A DNA stretch of 64,000 nucleotides from Cristatella mucedo (taxonomy: Eukaryota; Bryozoa; Phylactolaemata; Cristatellidae). Every line of letters starts with the position of its first letter. The first letter of the stretch is position 1. The notes under the pieces are model-generated. The model saw nothing but the letters and a program-made list of their open reading frames with translations. It was not told where the DNA came from and made no database searches. Positions 23,283-36,564 of the stretch are shown here, piece by piece. Made by a program: the position numbers and the translations under genes. The stretch lies in contig WPIO01000109.1 of NCBI GenBank assembly GCA_009760855.2, forward strand, positions 781,001 through 845,000. Reading direction: 5' to 3'.

Positions 23283-23570
23283 TAGCGCTATCACCCTGGT
23301 GATTGGTCGCTGTCTGTGGGCAGCCAGCGGACGATAAAGACTGTCCGGCATTTGCACGGTCATTCTAGCCAACCGCGCGACCTCCTGCGCTCGCTTTGCA
23401 GAAGCGCAAAACCGCGGTTCGCTGCTGCCGCATTCGGGCGTCAGCAGTTTTCTCTCAGCAGAAGCAGCAGCAGCAGCAGCAGCAGTGGTAGTGTTTGCTA
23501 CACCGACGAACACACTCGAGGTTCATTGCTCTGTCGAGTCCTAGCAAAGCGGATAGGTGCTCGGACATAC
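23283..23570. other. Intronic sequence with CAG run
   Basis: A (CAG)n-like run at 23458-23485 lies inside non-coding sequence. No exon is supported. Confidence 0.4.
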
Positions 23571-23659
23571 CGCAATATTTAGGTTGTGGGCTCAAATCTT
23601 GAAGAGAGCAACTTCTTTTTTTAGTGCCAACAGCCCGCTGCTGGGTGAAATCCACGAAG

Positions 23660-23733
23660 GCTCTTATGTTGGCGTCCAACTTAAAGTCACCGGGTCTTTA
23701 ATATTTACTCTCGGTAGCTACTTCTCGATAGGG
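23660..23733 (+). CDS. Modular receptor exon: small linker exon
   Basis: Candidate exon SYVGVQLKVTGSLIFTLG then SYFSIG, donor GGG|GTAAGG, phase 0 end. The start is uncertain. The acceptor CCACGAAG keeps phase 1 with the previous exon. A better-looking acceptor (CTTTTTTTAG at 23622) would give ANSPLLGEIHEGSYVG but breaks the phase. Beta-strand-like, no recognised domain. Confidence 0.38.
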
Positions 23734-23819
23734 GTAAGGCCCAGGGGCATGTCACCTGCCGCATCGTCCTACACCTGGCGCCTATGCCCGTCGAGCGTCC
23801 TCTGCCTGTCTCCCGAGTT

Positions 23820-23900
23820 TTAGCCCAGGAGCGAGGTACATCACGACCTCAGGTCGCGGGTTAGATTCCGAAAGCAGGCGGTCCTTCGCAGCAATCGGGC
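23820..23900 (+). repeat. SINE fragment
   Basis: 'catcacgacctcaggtcgc' then 'gggttagattccgaaag' and 'ggcggtccttcgcag' are a degraded family A head. Confidence 0.4.
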
Positions 23901-23959
23901 GCTTAATTGGTGGAGAACTCTTGCAGCTGCTAAGCATGCCTGTTGCGAGCGTAGCAACT

Positions 23960-24545
23960 GCTACGCTACACCATTTCTCAACGATCTGCACAGGCTCCTA
24001 GTCAAGCAACGCATCGACTTCAAGGTTCTGTCACTCACTTTTAGGCCCCTTAATTCTTTGGCTCGATCCTGCCTATCAAAATTTTCCCCCCACCAGGCTA
24101 AGCATTGTACAGCGCCCTGTTCTGCATCTAATCGTTTAGTTATATATCGTAGGAACCACAAATCTGTTGTTGACCGAGCCTTTAGTTCGTGTGCTCCCAA
24201 AGCCTGGAACTCGCTTCCAACTGGCATCACAACATCCCCTGACTTGACCCCATTTAAAAAATATTGAAAATGCATCTATTTATCGCAGCATTTAGTGGGT
24301 CCGTGTCATTCGTCCTCTGTGTGCTTATGCGTGCTGACACCGTGCATTGCTACCAGCCACGCTTGCATGCTGATCCTGTGCATGTCACCTCTTAAATATG
24401 CTAAGCTTATTGACGTTATTTATACTACCATTAATAACTCGATCGCCTTTCTTTGCAGCAAATGCAAAGTGCCTGGAAAGAGACTTATTTCTCTAAAACT
24501 GCTACACAAATTTTTAGTGCTATTATTATTATTATTTTTATTACA
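23960..24545 (+). mobile_element. CR1/L2-like LINE 3' fragment, broken
   Basis: Encodes QRIDFKVLSLTFRPLNSLA, then KAWNSLPTGITTSPDLTPF, with stops, followed by the 3' UTR, a diverged hairpin and TTA tail near 24530. Confidence 0.75.
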
Positions 24546-25035
24546 GCCCACCGCAAGAGGTAATGATAGCCTTGATCAGCGGACCCTTACTTTTTTATTC
24601 CCAAAATAGGTCGCTGTGAATTCTAAGCAAGAAAATGCACGGCGAATGAGGCAAATTCACCAGTAGATAGATGTCTTAATAGTACGGTCGCAGTATTTTG
24701 ACGCGATACCGAGTTTTATTCTTGTTAGCTGTCATTTAACGAGCATCCCGCACGTAGTTTTAAACATCACCGTTACCATCCGTGCACTCTTAGTACATCT
24801 TGTCTAAAGTGAAAGACCAAAAGCTGAGAAATTTTCATCTACAAGAAAGATGCAAGTAACAAACGAAGACAAAATCGCACACGAGTTTCCTCAATGTAAA
24901 ATTCACAGCCGCGTGCTTTCCACCATCTCGTGCGCATCGGCCTGCCAAGAAGCGGCTTCGGCACAAGTCGCCTTTGGCCGAACGCGCTAGTGCGACAGGG
25001 ACTGCGTCGTCTTAGGTTCGAAGGATCGACAACAG

Positions 25036-25183
25036 TTTAGGAACGGCTCCATCTGCGGGTGTCTGCGAGACACCAGACGCCGCGGGCCCGCCGTGGTCGC
25101 CGACACGACCTACTGCAACCAGACGATATGCACATCTGGCCTGTGCAAGTCGCGAGCCTTCTACAATTTGCTGCCCGTCCCGG
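25036..25183 (+). CDS. Modular receptor exon: Cys-rich segment
   Basis: Phase 0 to phase 1 exon with acceptor TCGACAACAG and donor CGG|GTTAGT. It reads FRNGSICGCLRDTRRRG, VVADTTYCNQTICTSGLCKS and AFYNLLPVP. Five Cys residues in about 49 codons (C-x-C, C-x4-C-x4-C) and two N-glycosylation sequons (NGS, NQT). It precedes the EB-like exon, so the Cys residues may form one small Cys-rich unit. Confidence 0.5.
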
Positions 25184-25194
25184 GTTAGTCGGCG

Positions 25195-25230
25195 CGCTCT
25201 CTCTCTCTCTCCCCCCCTCTCTCTCTCTCT

Positions 25231-25322
<92 letters not shown>

Positions 25323-25323
25323 T
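25195..25323. repeat. (CT)n microsatellite
   Basis: About 125 bp of nearly pure CT, starting 12 bp after the Cys-rich exon, within the intron before the stalk exon. Confidence 0.95.
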
Positions 25324-25535
25324 GCTTGCTCGCTCCGCCGCTGTGCCGCGTCAACCGGCCGTTGGTTTCTAACTCCGATTACGGCACCCGCACTGAAGAG
25401 CGGCTCGCGCACCCCTCACACTCGGTCTCGTAACCGGGAGTTAAGCTAGCGAGGACCCGTAAGGAGTGCGGCGATCGGTCGAAGCAAGCGCTCGCGCGAT
25501 CGCAGGGGCAGCACCACTATTTCCTGTCTCCGCAG

Positions 25536-26897
25536 GCAACGAGGGCCAGCCTAGCTCGGATCACCTTGGCGCCGCCTGCAGCTCCGACTCCAACTGCACG
25601 AGCGCATTTGGCTGGGCGGCCACGTGCGACGTCGCCTACGCAACATGCCGCTGCCGGGTAGGCTACGCCGCGGCTCCCGTCTGTCAGGCGCCCACGCCGA
25701 CCGGCGAAGGCTCGACGGACGCCTACTACTACGAGTACGACGCGACGACGACGAGCGAGTCGGGAATTTTCGAGCTGGCCAGCCGATCCGCGTCTGCGGT
25801 TGGCCAGCGCTCCGGCGCCCAATCGGAGACGCCGATCGCTAGCACGACAGCAACTGCCCTGGCTGCAGCGGTCGTCGCGTCGACAATGCCAGCGTCCTTC
25901 GCGACGTCGCCGTCGTCAGCAGGAACTGTCGCGACGCCGTCGACCGTCGCGAATGTCGCGACGGCCGCGCCGCTCGGGCTTGCCGCGACGGCCGAGTTGG
26001 GCGGCTACAACGCGTCGACGACGTTCAAGGTCGCCAAGACCCTATCCTCCTTGCTTGAGACGACGGTGATGGCGACGATGGTGGCGGCCGCGTCAGACGG
26101 CGGTGGCGGCGGCCAAACGTCGGCCGCCACGAGCAGCGCCTCTGTTTCGGCTACGACAGCAACGATGACGGCAACGGCGGCCGCGGTGTCTACAGGCGGA
26201 GGACCCGCGCTTGCGACAACACCGGCCTCAACACCAGCTTCATCTACGATGTCGCGAGCAGTGACCGTAGAGAGCGGCATCGCAGCCGCTCCTGGGGCGA
26301 CGTTGACGTCAGGCCAGACCGGCGCCGGCGACGCGTCTTTGAGCACGACGACGATGACGGCGGCGGCGCCGTCGACTGAGACGGCACCGACGATGATTAC
26401 CACGACAATGACTCCGACGGTGGCGGAACTACCGAGGATCTTGACGACGTCGTCAACAAAGACGACGACTACGATGACGCCTACGACGACGGCAGCGACG
26501 GCGATAATTGCGACTACGCAACCGGCGTCGAGCAAGCCAACTGTTGATTGGCCGACGGCAGTGTCGTCGAGCGGCCAGGTTTCTTCGCCGCTGTCTTTCA
26601 TGACGACCAGTGGCGGCGGCGACGTGCGTTCGAGCGATCAGGTGACCGTGAACGCCGCCACCGCCACGACGCAAAGCCGGTCGGCAGCTGCGGCCACCGC
26701 CGTCGCTGCGCCCACGAACGGCTCGCAGCTCGCGTCGACACCTCCGTCGGTCGATCTCGGTCGAAGCGAAGCGAACCTTTCAGCATCGGTGGCTAGCTTT
26801 TCCTACGACAGCGCCGGTGCGACGGCCTCGGTCATACCGTCGCCGGCTGGCGAGTTTAATCTGTCCGCGGCCGCCCTCGGCGATGGGCAGACGGGCG
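25536..26897 (+). CDS. Modular receptor exon: EB-like module and mucin-like stalk
   Basis: A long exon (about 454 codons, phase 1 at both ends; acceptor CTGTCTCCGCAG, donor GGGCG|GTAAGC). Residues 1-50 hold an EB-like Cys module: LGAACSSDSNCTSAFGWAA, then CDVAYATCRCRVGYA and PVCQAP. Next comes a short acidic Tyr-rich stretch (DAYYYEYDATTTSES). From about residue 80 to the end the chain is mostly Ala, Thr and Ser with Pro and Gly and no Cys, as in O-glycosylated stalks (for example TTTMTAAAPSTETAPTMI). GC content is very high, with many ACG and GCG codons, and the reverse strand is also open, which is a compositional side effect. The frame remains open to a stop at 26945, but the strong donor and the downstream helix exon argue that it splices. 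Confidence 0.8.
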
Positions 26898-27097
26898 GTA
26901 AGCGTGCCTACGCCGCTCCGTACGCTCGGGCTTCCTTTTCGAACTAGTCTGCCACCACGACGCGACGAACCGAACGAGCGAGATAGAGTTCGGGGGCGGG
27001 GCGGGGCGGGGCGGGGCACAGCGGGCGGTGCGGCAGCGGGTCCGCGCTTGCGGCCGGTGCGGTTCTGCGTCTCTTGAGTTAGGACTGGTGCCTGGGG

Positions 27098-28370
<1,273 letters not shown>

Positions 28371-28431
28371 GAGAGAGAAAGAGAGAATGAGACAGATAGT
28401 GAGTAAGAGAGAGATAGCGCGAGAGAGAGAT

Positions 28432-28466
<35 letters not shown>
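28371..28466. repeat. (GA)n microsatellite
   Basis: Imperfect GA/GATA tract ending about 85 bp before the transmembrane exon. Confidence 0.9.
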
Positions 28467-28467
<1 letters not shown>

Positions 28468-28552
28468 CGAGAGAGCTAGTTGAGTGACGGCGACGACGGC
28501 AGCGCTGCTGTCGTGCGAGAGAGACGGTTCGCGCGTGCGATATTGGTTGCAG

Positions 28553-28633
28553 CTGCGAAAACGCAGAACCTCTGGTGGATTCCGGTGCTCGTCGTCGTGC
28601 TGAACTTTGTCGTTGGCGCCGTCCTCTACTTGT
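28553..28633 (+). CDS. Modular receptor exon: transmembrane helix
   Basis: Phase 1 to phase 1 exon with acceptor ATTGGTTGCAG and donor TTGT|GTAAGC. It encodes AAKTQNLWWIP followed by VLVVVLNFVVGAVLYL, a single hydrophobic helix of about 21 residues bounded by Trp residues on the outer side. Joined with the next exon it runs into YCQRKGRKNK, a textbook stop-transfer sequence, giving type I topology. This fits the upstream sequence of extracellular modules. Confidence 0.75.
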
Positions 28634-28797
28634 GTAAGCGTGTCGCGCTATGTCGCTGCTGTTCCGACTTGACTGCGTCGCAGCCGTGCTGGGGCTGTCA
28701 GCGCTCACCGAGCCCACGCACCGCATTCGAGGATTCTCTAGAAATCAGCTGAGCCGGTCTCGAATTACGGTTGCATATTGCGCAGCACTGCATTGAA

Positions 28798-30395
<1,598 letters not shown>

Positions 30396-30399
30396 TTAA

Positions 30400-30475
30400 T
30401 AAAAATAATTCATTTTATAAAGCGCCGTCAGAAAACTCAATCTCTTTCTAGGCGCTTTACAATTGACACCCCCTT
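30400..30475 (-). repeat. LINE 3' end
   Basis: 'tttataaagcgccgtcag' and 'ctaggcgctttacaatt' on the + strand are the hairpin arms of a minus-strand copy. Confidence 0.75.
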
Positions 30476-31163
30476 TGGCTGTTTCTCACATTCTTTCAAT
30501 CCAGGCTGACAGCTCAGCTTCAGCTTGCTAACGCATAGCTTGACACGACAGCGGTGTCACTGCGGTAGGCGCCTATCGTACGCAATATGAAAATATGTCG
30601 GTCTAACAAACAGCGCCCCCCCCCCCGCGCTCCGCACGACTAGCAACGTTTCGAAGCTTGAGGCAGAGCAATGGGTTCCGTTAGTTACTCTTTCTCTGTC
30701 AGTCGACCTATTCCTCTACGGACGCAATTCTACAGCACTCCGATAAAATCTGAATTCGACAGGGTATAAGAATTTTGTCGCTCTTGTTTGGCTCCCTGCT
30801 CCCTGCTTTGCAAACAGGTGTCTGGCTCTTGAAGGCTATCCGGTGCGCTGAATGAGCTCGCGCCGCCATCTTGAAGCACCGCCGGCGGTAGCATCGCCGT
30901 CGATTGACGCGGGCAGCCTCCGCGGTGCCCAGTGCTTTGATTGCGCGTGCGGAGCAATGTCGCAGCCCGTTCGCTTGCTGTGCAGTGAAACCACAGCCAC
31001 GCGGCCACGACGCCATCGACGACGCGAGGCGCAGTCGAACCGAGCAGCCTCCGGTGGCTACCGACGAACGGCGCCTAGACGAAAGCGGCCGAGTTTTTTC
31101 CGAAACGGAGCCAATTGGACGGTTCGTGGTGATTTTGAGGAACAGAGCAAACGGAGAGACTGA

Positions 31164-31205
31164 AATAAAGATGACCTAGTGCAGTCGCACAGAAATAGAT
31201 TTATT
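31164..31205. terminator. Opposed poly(A) signals on both strands
   Basis: AATAAA at 31164-31169 on the + strand and AATAAA at 31205-31200 on the minus strand. The minus signal fits the end of the small membrane protein gene. The + signal has no certain gene; short + frames end just before it (stops at 31161 and 31177). Confidence 0.45.
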
Positions 31206-31347
31206 TACGATTGAGGAGCGCGTAGTCGTGCGTTAGCTCGGGTTGCCGCCGGGAGTTGAGAGTACTCGCGCCCTCGCGCTTCTGCACCGCTTCGTGTAGA
31301 TCCGATTTAATGGGCCGACATTGCGCAAGTTCACATGGTGAACGAGC
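31201..31347 (-). CDS. Candidate small membrane protein: C-terminal exon
   Basis: Minus-strand exon of 48 codons plus stop, acceptor CGATTCACAG, phase 0 start. It reads ARSPCELAQCRPIKSDLHE, AVQKREGASTLNSRRQPEL and THDYALLNRK, with stop TAA at 31203-31201. AATAAA at 31205-31200 on the minus strand overlaps the stop codon. The charged, helix-prone tail looks cytoplasmic. The 'I-x6-A-V-Q-K-R-E...S-T-L' order loosely recalls the tail of alpha/epsilon-sarcoglycans, but that is a visual impression only. It lies inside the last intron of the + strand receptor gene. Confidence 0.5.
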   Translation of the reverse strand, partial: ARSPCELAQCRPIKSDLHEAVQKREGASTLNSRRQPELTHDYALLNRK

Positions 31348-31626
31348 CTGTGAATCGATTCCTCTTCTCATCCCGCACTCGGGCGTAAACACGTCGCATT
31401 TCTCGTGGTGGCTATCCTGCTCGCTACCATATCTGTCGTTTCAACGTTCTCTAATTATTGGTAGAGATCTATTTTAGCTTTCAAAGATTTTGGAGAGAGC
31501 TCAAAGTCTCAATGTTCACTTTAGATTGAAGACCCGCGGGCGCAAAGCTTTAGGACACTCTCGCAGAATGGCGGCCCGATGCAGACAAAAGCGCCATTGC
31601 GTAATCGTCCTTTCCTGATTTTTCAG

Positions 31627-31706
31627 ACTGTCAGCGGAAGGGAAGGAAAAACAAAGTATCTCCAGAGGGCAAAGACAGTGCCCTAAAGCTGGACGCGGAC
31701 AGATGA
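31627..31706 (+). CDS. Modular receptor exon: cytoplasmic tail and stop
   Basis: Terminal exon with a strong acceptor (CTGATTTTTCAG) and matching phase 1. It reads YCQRKGRKNKVSPEGKDSAL then KLDADR and the stop TGA at 31704-31706. The cluster QRKGRKNK follows the helix directly. The tail is about 27 residues with no kinase, ITAM or PDZ-type ending that I can see, so signalling would need partners. I found no AATAAA in the next 700 bases; the 3' end is therefore unplaced. Confidence 0.62.
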
Positions 31707-32490
31707 GCGTCGGCAGCGATTCCGTTTCCGGCGGTGGCCCTCGCGCCGCCGACCGACTGATCGGCTTCGCGATTCGGCTTTATCGAACTGCTCTTGCACT
31801 TTGCCCTTTGCCGCTCTGCCTGGGCGAGCAGAACCGTCTTTTTATTTGTTCATTTTTTTTTATTTCACTTAGCAAAATGTTTGCGTTGGCCCCAAGAGGT
31901 TTCGATTTCGATGCGGATCGCGGGCAGCGAACCACGAAACGTCTGGGCCCGAGGCAGGCAGGCAGGCCGCAGCGTCCGTGAATAGCGTCGGTGGTCCTTG
32001 GCGCAATGTGAGCTTGGCGAGCGGTGTCGGCGGCGCATCGAGCGTTCTGGATCTCCTGACCTGGCCATTTGAGCTGTCTAGAAGTGTCCGTCGGGCGAGT
32101 GTCGCAGTGCTGCCGTTCCTCTCCAAGCAGGCTGCTTCGCGAGCGCGCCATGCATTACCAAATCGCAGCGAGTCGACGAGCCGGTCGTGTAGAGCGTCGA
32201 GCTTAGCCTGTCTGACTCGGTCGAGGCGCCGAAAGCTCCGTGGCGCGAAATACAGCGGCCGAGGCCGAGGTGGGCGGAGCCGCGGTAAGCGGAGAACTGC
32301 CCACATCCTTCCGCGTGCAGAGGCTGTGGCCTCAAAGAGGCGAGGCTTGTTCCAAGTCGTCTTAGGTGACGAGCTTTGCCTCAGACGTGTAACCAGCCGA
32401 GCTACCTCTACCAGCAGTTGCTTCAGTCGATCCGACGAACGAGCGCCCCCTAGCGCACCGCGTGACCAGGCAACCGAGAACCGGCTGTAA
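31707..32490. promoter_or_regulatory. CpG-rich block of unclear role
   Basis: CpG-dense sequence with open frames on both strands, none with clear domains. It could be receptor 3' UTR, a promoter, or hold an exon of the minus-strand gene (32159-32235). Any promoter assignment is an inference from composition. Confidence 0.3.
32159..32235 (-). CDS. Candidate small membrane protein: juxtamembrane exon
   Basis: Minus-strand candidate exon, phase 1 to phase 0, acceptor CGCCACGGAG (weak), donor TTG|GTAATG. It reads FGASTESDRLSSTLYTTG then SSTRCDL, Ser/Thr-rich. It is the only piece I found that satisfies phase between the helix exon (41895-41972) and the C-terminal exon (31201-31347). GC-rich surroundings make a chance fit possible. 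Confidence 0.33.
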
Positions 32491-32494
32491 TAAT

Positions 32495-33105
32495 AACAAT
32501 AATAATAATAAGAATGCACTTGATAAAGCGCCCTCGGAGAACTCAATCTCTCTCTCTAGGCGCTTTACATTTGCTGCAAAGAGAAATGCAATTGAATGGT
32601 GAGTAATAGCATGCTTGATAAACGAACAAAATGCATTTAGTGGGTCCCTGTGATTCGTTCTTGATCTGCTTATGCGTGGTGACACTGTGCATGTTGCCAC
32701 TAACCACATTTGCATGCTGACCCTGTGCATGTCACCCCTAACCATATTATTCATTTTGTTTGTTTTTCAAGCATGATTTTACTTACTATTCAATTGCATA
32801 TCACTTTGCAGCAAATGTAAAGCGCCTAGAAAGAGATTAAGTTCTCTGAGGGCGCTTTATCAAGTGCAATATTATTATTATTATTAATAGCTTGTTTAGG
32901 GGTGACATGCACAGGGTCAGCATGCAAATGTGGTTAGTGGCAGCATGCACAGTGTCACCACGCATAAGCACATGAAACACGAGTCATAGGAACCCACCAA
33001 ATGCTGTCCTAAATAGGTGTGCTTCTAAGTTCTCTTTAAATGTGGTCAGTTCAGCGGATGTTCTGACTCAGGTCTGGAGGGAGTTCCAGGCTTTGGGAGC
33101 AGCTA
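32495..33105. repeat. Cluster of three LINE 3' ends in alternating orientation
   Basis: Minus-strand end 32495-32640, + strand end 32640-32890 with ATT tail, minus-strand end 32885-33105 that stops at 'ctttgggagc'. The segments share the family hairpin and 3' UTR words. This is nested or rearranged insertion. Confidence 0.8.
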
Positions 33106-33107
33106 AT

Positions 33108-33148
33108 TCCGCCGGGGCGCTCTCTGCTAAGCGAAGCGCCCCGGCGGA
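33108..33148. repeat. GC-rich hairpin, 14-bp perfect stem
   Basis: TCCGCCGGGGCGCT at 33108-33121 pairs with AGCGCCCCGGCGGA at 33135-33148, loop 13 nt. It lies exactly where a LINE fragment ends and a CpG-rich block (33105-33660) begins. Confidence 0.9.
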
Positions 33149-34092
33149 GCCGCCGCGGCTCTGCGGACAGTCGCGCGCGCCGCCGTTTCAACCAGCATGG
33201 CGGGCCGGACGCACGGGAGCGAGCTCTTCGAGAGACGGCGACGCTCGAGCTCGCAGGAGGCCGGATGTGCGCTAGCTAGTCGCCGCTGGCGAGACCTTTG
33301 GACGGCGACTGCCGTCACTAGGGATTCGGACCCACTCGTCGTGGTTGGATGCGCTGGATGTGGCGCAAAGATCATCTGCTCAGCAGCCACGCATAGTCAG
33401 CGGCAGAAGAGTTACTGGCTGTTCGTCGAGGGGCCAATTACGAATTGCCCCCACCCTCCGACCTCGGCCCTGACCTCGCGAAGTGCGAGCACCGTACCCA
33501 TCCACCGAGACCCTGGTGCAGAGTCTCTCATCCGATAGTCTATAGCGAGCGAACGACTCGAGCACCCGGATGCTGTCCGCCGGCTGCGCGGTGGCGGGCT
33601 GAGTCGCTGAGTGCGCCGGCCTCGATTCATCGAAGACAGAGGGAGCAATGGCTGCCGCGGCCGCTCTTCATAAGACCGGCTCGCAGAGACTCTGCTGAAA
33701 AGCATCCGCGGACATCTCACTCATGTCGAAGACGAGCGTAGGTTCCACAGGCTGGTCCCGATCATTCCAGATGCACCAATGCTCGGTTCTCAAGGCGATT
33801 TCGACCCTTTTAAAAAACGCAGCATGGCCGCCAGACAAATGTGGCAGCGGAAACAAACGGTGCACTCCGATGGCCGTTGATCTTCGGGCGTCCGTGCACG
33901 ATGCAACTGAGCTCATATGCACACCAGCTAATGATGCAGCCGCCGCAGATCGCCTGCACTACTCACGCAACCATGAACTTGGGTACGCTTAGTGGTGCGG
34001 TGCAATGCGAAACTCAGTATAGATGCTGCTACCAACGCACTGCGTACTGCCATGCACAACCGTTACTACTGCATATACCGTCTAAACATTAA
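33149..34092 (+). other. CpG-rich block with unassigned open frames
   Basis: Two + strand frames look more protein-like than random. One starts MAGRTHGSELFERRRRSSSQ (33197) and contains DPLVVVGCAGCGAKIICSA. The other, about 33670-33870, reads LAETLLKSIRGHLTHVEDE, RRFHRLVPIIPDAPML and DPFKKRSMAARQMWQRKQ. The second has possible phase 1 acceptors (CGGCTCGCAG) but no convincing donor. I do not recognise the protein. It may be a separate gene between the receptor and region 3. Confidence 0.35.
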
Positions 34093-34139
34093 TTTACGTA
34101 CTGCCTAAGCCTTTAGTCGTTGTAATTTTGGAATGCATG

Positions 34140-34215
34140 TATGTATCTCCTTCAATAACCCCACAAAGTCACAAAGACCATGTGGGTGTTACGCAGGAGA
34201 GTTTTGTATAGCGCA
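34140..34215 (-). repeat. Solo 3' end of second LINE clade
   Basis: 'aaccccacaaagtcacaaag' then 'gtgggtgttacgcaggag' and 'ttttgtatagcgca' match the 3' end of the LINE at 42810-43960. Confidence 0.7.
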
Positions 34216-35250
34216 TGGATAGCGTCAATTTCACAGACTAACCACTTAGGCATTTCCATTGCCAATCGGAAGTTAAAATGAACGTAGGGTAACTTCTGGC
34301 AGAGGAAATGCATATAATCCAACAGAAGGTTCGGAAAGATTTCCTAAACTATTCTTTTGGATGTTTGACCGCATCCGGTTATGCACGGTCTTGCAGAGCT
34401 TTTGTAGCAGAGCTTTTCCTTAAAGCTAGAGGAATGCTCTATGCGGGGAATGGCTATTCGCAACGGGCTACCGTGAAACGTGCTTGAAACGCACTACCAA
34501 GCTGTAGTTGCGGCCAGCCATAGACTAAGACGGACGAGATAGCAGTTTATGTCCAACCGTAAATCAAAATGGCTCGGGCGCTTCTTGACGCTGAAAAAAC
34601 CGGCCACCAACGAATCAAGTAACTTGGTACAATCATCGTACCCGGGAAATAGAAGCGCTGCTGTGCTGAATGGCTTTACATATTCTATGTATGGAATTTG
34701 AAACGAATGTCGTAGCCATTACTTCTGTTGTCCCACGTCAACTGATGCGACGTGTCTAGTCGTATATAGACGTTCCGTTAAAGAAAACGGCCTCTGTGGC
34801 CCATCATTTTAGCTATAGATTGAAGTCGCTAGCCTCTTTCTAAAAAATGCTTGCGATCTAGCTATTGCAACGTAATTTAGCAATAGGAAGGCGAACTCTT
34901 TACTATAGCAATTTTTGCACATAGCAAAGAGTTCAACATGGGAGCCTGCTGCTGTGAAGCACTAGCCGTTGGCTCTCAACCCTAAACCGCAATCCCTAAA
35001 AGCTTGCGCCCCTTTGAGTACTAAAAGATAAGCTATAAATTCTCAACACAAAGTCCTAAGCAAAAAGTATCTCAAAACAGGATTCGTATGACTGTTTACA
35101 GTAATGCATCGATGCACCGGATGGGCAATGGCGACGCTTCCCTGACTACGCTGCGTACGGCTGTGTTGGCTAGGTCAGCTAGTGAAGGTGATAGTTGATT
35201 GCTTTTTGGGAAAAAGACTTTCCGAATCCTGTCGCTCCTGGAGTAATTTT
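34216..35250. other. No feature seen
   Basis: AT-balanced unique sequence with no supported exon or recognised repeat. Confidence 0.4.
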
Positions 35251-35259
35251 CTAGCTCTT

Positions 35260-35410
35260 TACGACTGACTCAGGTATCGTAGGTTCGAGCAATCCGTTGG
35301 CGAGGGGGGCAGGGCGATCACTTAAACCAGCAGCAATCCATCGCTATTACCGTCATGGCTCTTCTGCTGCTATATAAATGAGGCTGTTAAATCGGCCAGC
35401 CTTTTATCTG
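35260..35410 (+). repeat. tRNA-derived SINE, family A, diverged
   Basis: 'cgtaggttcgagcaatccg', 'cagggcgatcac', 'accgtcatggctcttctgc' and the end 'tataaatgaggctgttaaa'. Confidence 0.6.
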
Positions 35411-35599
35411 CCGGAAGTATTCTATTAGATGGTCAGTGAAGAGATGGTTGTCGTACCACCACAAAGGCAAAAGAACGTCTCGTTTCGTCTTCGAGGGCTG
35501 ACCCTCGACCGCGGAATCCCGGGACACGATTCTCCGCATTGCATTTCAGTGCAAAGGGCTACGGTGCCAGTCCTCTATCGCATGCCATTTTATCCGTAG

Positions 35600-36290
35600 C
35601 GAATCCAATATTCCAGGAATTGTGACATACCGTCTTGACTTCTGTAACTCACTGCTCGCTAGTCTATCGGCCTGTGAAATCAGGCACTTACAGCTGGTGC
35701 CATATGCTGCAGCTAGGCTTGTCTGTCGTGAGCGTGGCAGTTGCCTCATAATGCCAATTCTAGATGACGTGCACGGACTGCCAGTCGAGCAGCACATTTC
35801 ATTTAAAGTTCTTTCACTTACTTTCAGGTCAGTCCGCTCTTTGAATCTTGCCTACCTATCAGATCTACTCAGCCACCCGGCTAAGCATAATACTACACGC
35901 TTTTCTGAATCAAACCGCTAACTAGACTTCGTACAAATCTCAAATTCTTTGGAGACTGTGCCTTTATTTCGTACGGTCCCAAAGCCTAGAAATCACTTTC
36001 GACTGGCATTACGACATTCCTGCACTGAACGACATTTAAAAAGAAGCTAAAATACATCTATTTATCACAGCATTTAGTGGGTCCACGTGATTCGTCTTTT
36101 GTGTACTCGTGCTTGCTGACACTTTGGATGGTGCCACTTGGCATATTTACATGCTGGCAGCATGCATGTCACCTCCAAATATGTTATTCCTGTCAACATT
36201 GAGCATGCTACCACTAGCCATTTGATCATGCTTCCTTTGCTGCAAATGTAAAGTGCCTAGAAAGAGATTTGCAGCACCTTGCTGACCTTG
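35600..36290 (+). mobile_element. CR1/L2-like LINE 3' fragment, RT C-terminus, broken
   Basis: Encodes YRLDFCNSLLASLSACEIRH, LVPYAAARLVCRERGS and HISFKVLSLTFRSV, ending in a stop after TTRFSESNR. The 3' UTR continues to a diverged hairpin near 36240-36290. Confidence 0.8.
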
Positions 36291-36564
36291 GCTGAATTTT
36301 AGTGCGAACAAGAGCTGTTCGGAGGGGGGCTAGAACTCCTTTGTCCTGGAGCAGTGAGCCAGAGAGGAGCGCCGGTGCGGTTAGAGAGCGAGAGCTTAAG
36401 AGCGAGTCAGGAAGCTCTGAGACCAGCGGTGGCAACTCGGCCTTTAGTAGAGTTGGTCCGATACCCGCGGAAGCTGCTGATGGATGTTGGCTGGCCTGCC
36501 AACCTCCGCCTTCACTCTTTCCAACAAATAATCGTCTGGAACCCATTCGCTATTCAAGCTGGAC

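Noticed and set aside
26005-26601. 198-codon minus-strand frame rich in Val and Ala
   Set aside because: Mirror of the Thr/Ala-rich stalk; ACG/GCG codons keep the reverse strand open. It lacks splice sites and domains.
30852-31179. Alternative terminal exon of the receptor ending at the + strand AATAAA
   Set aside because: One phase 1 acceptor (GCGCCTAG) would work, but it is weak and the reading has no stop-transfer cluster, unlike the exon at 31627.
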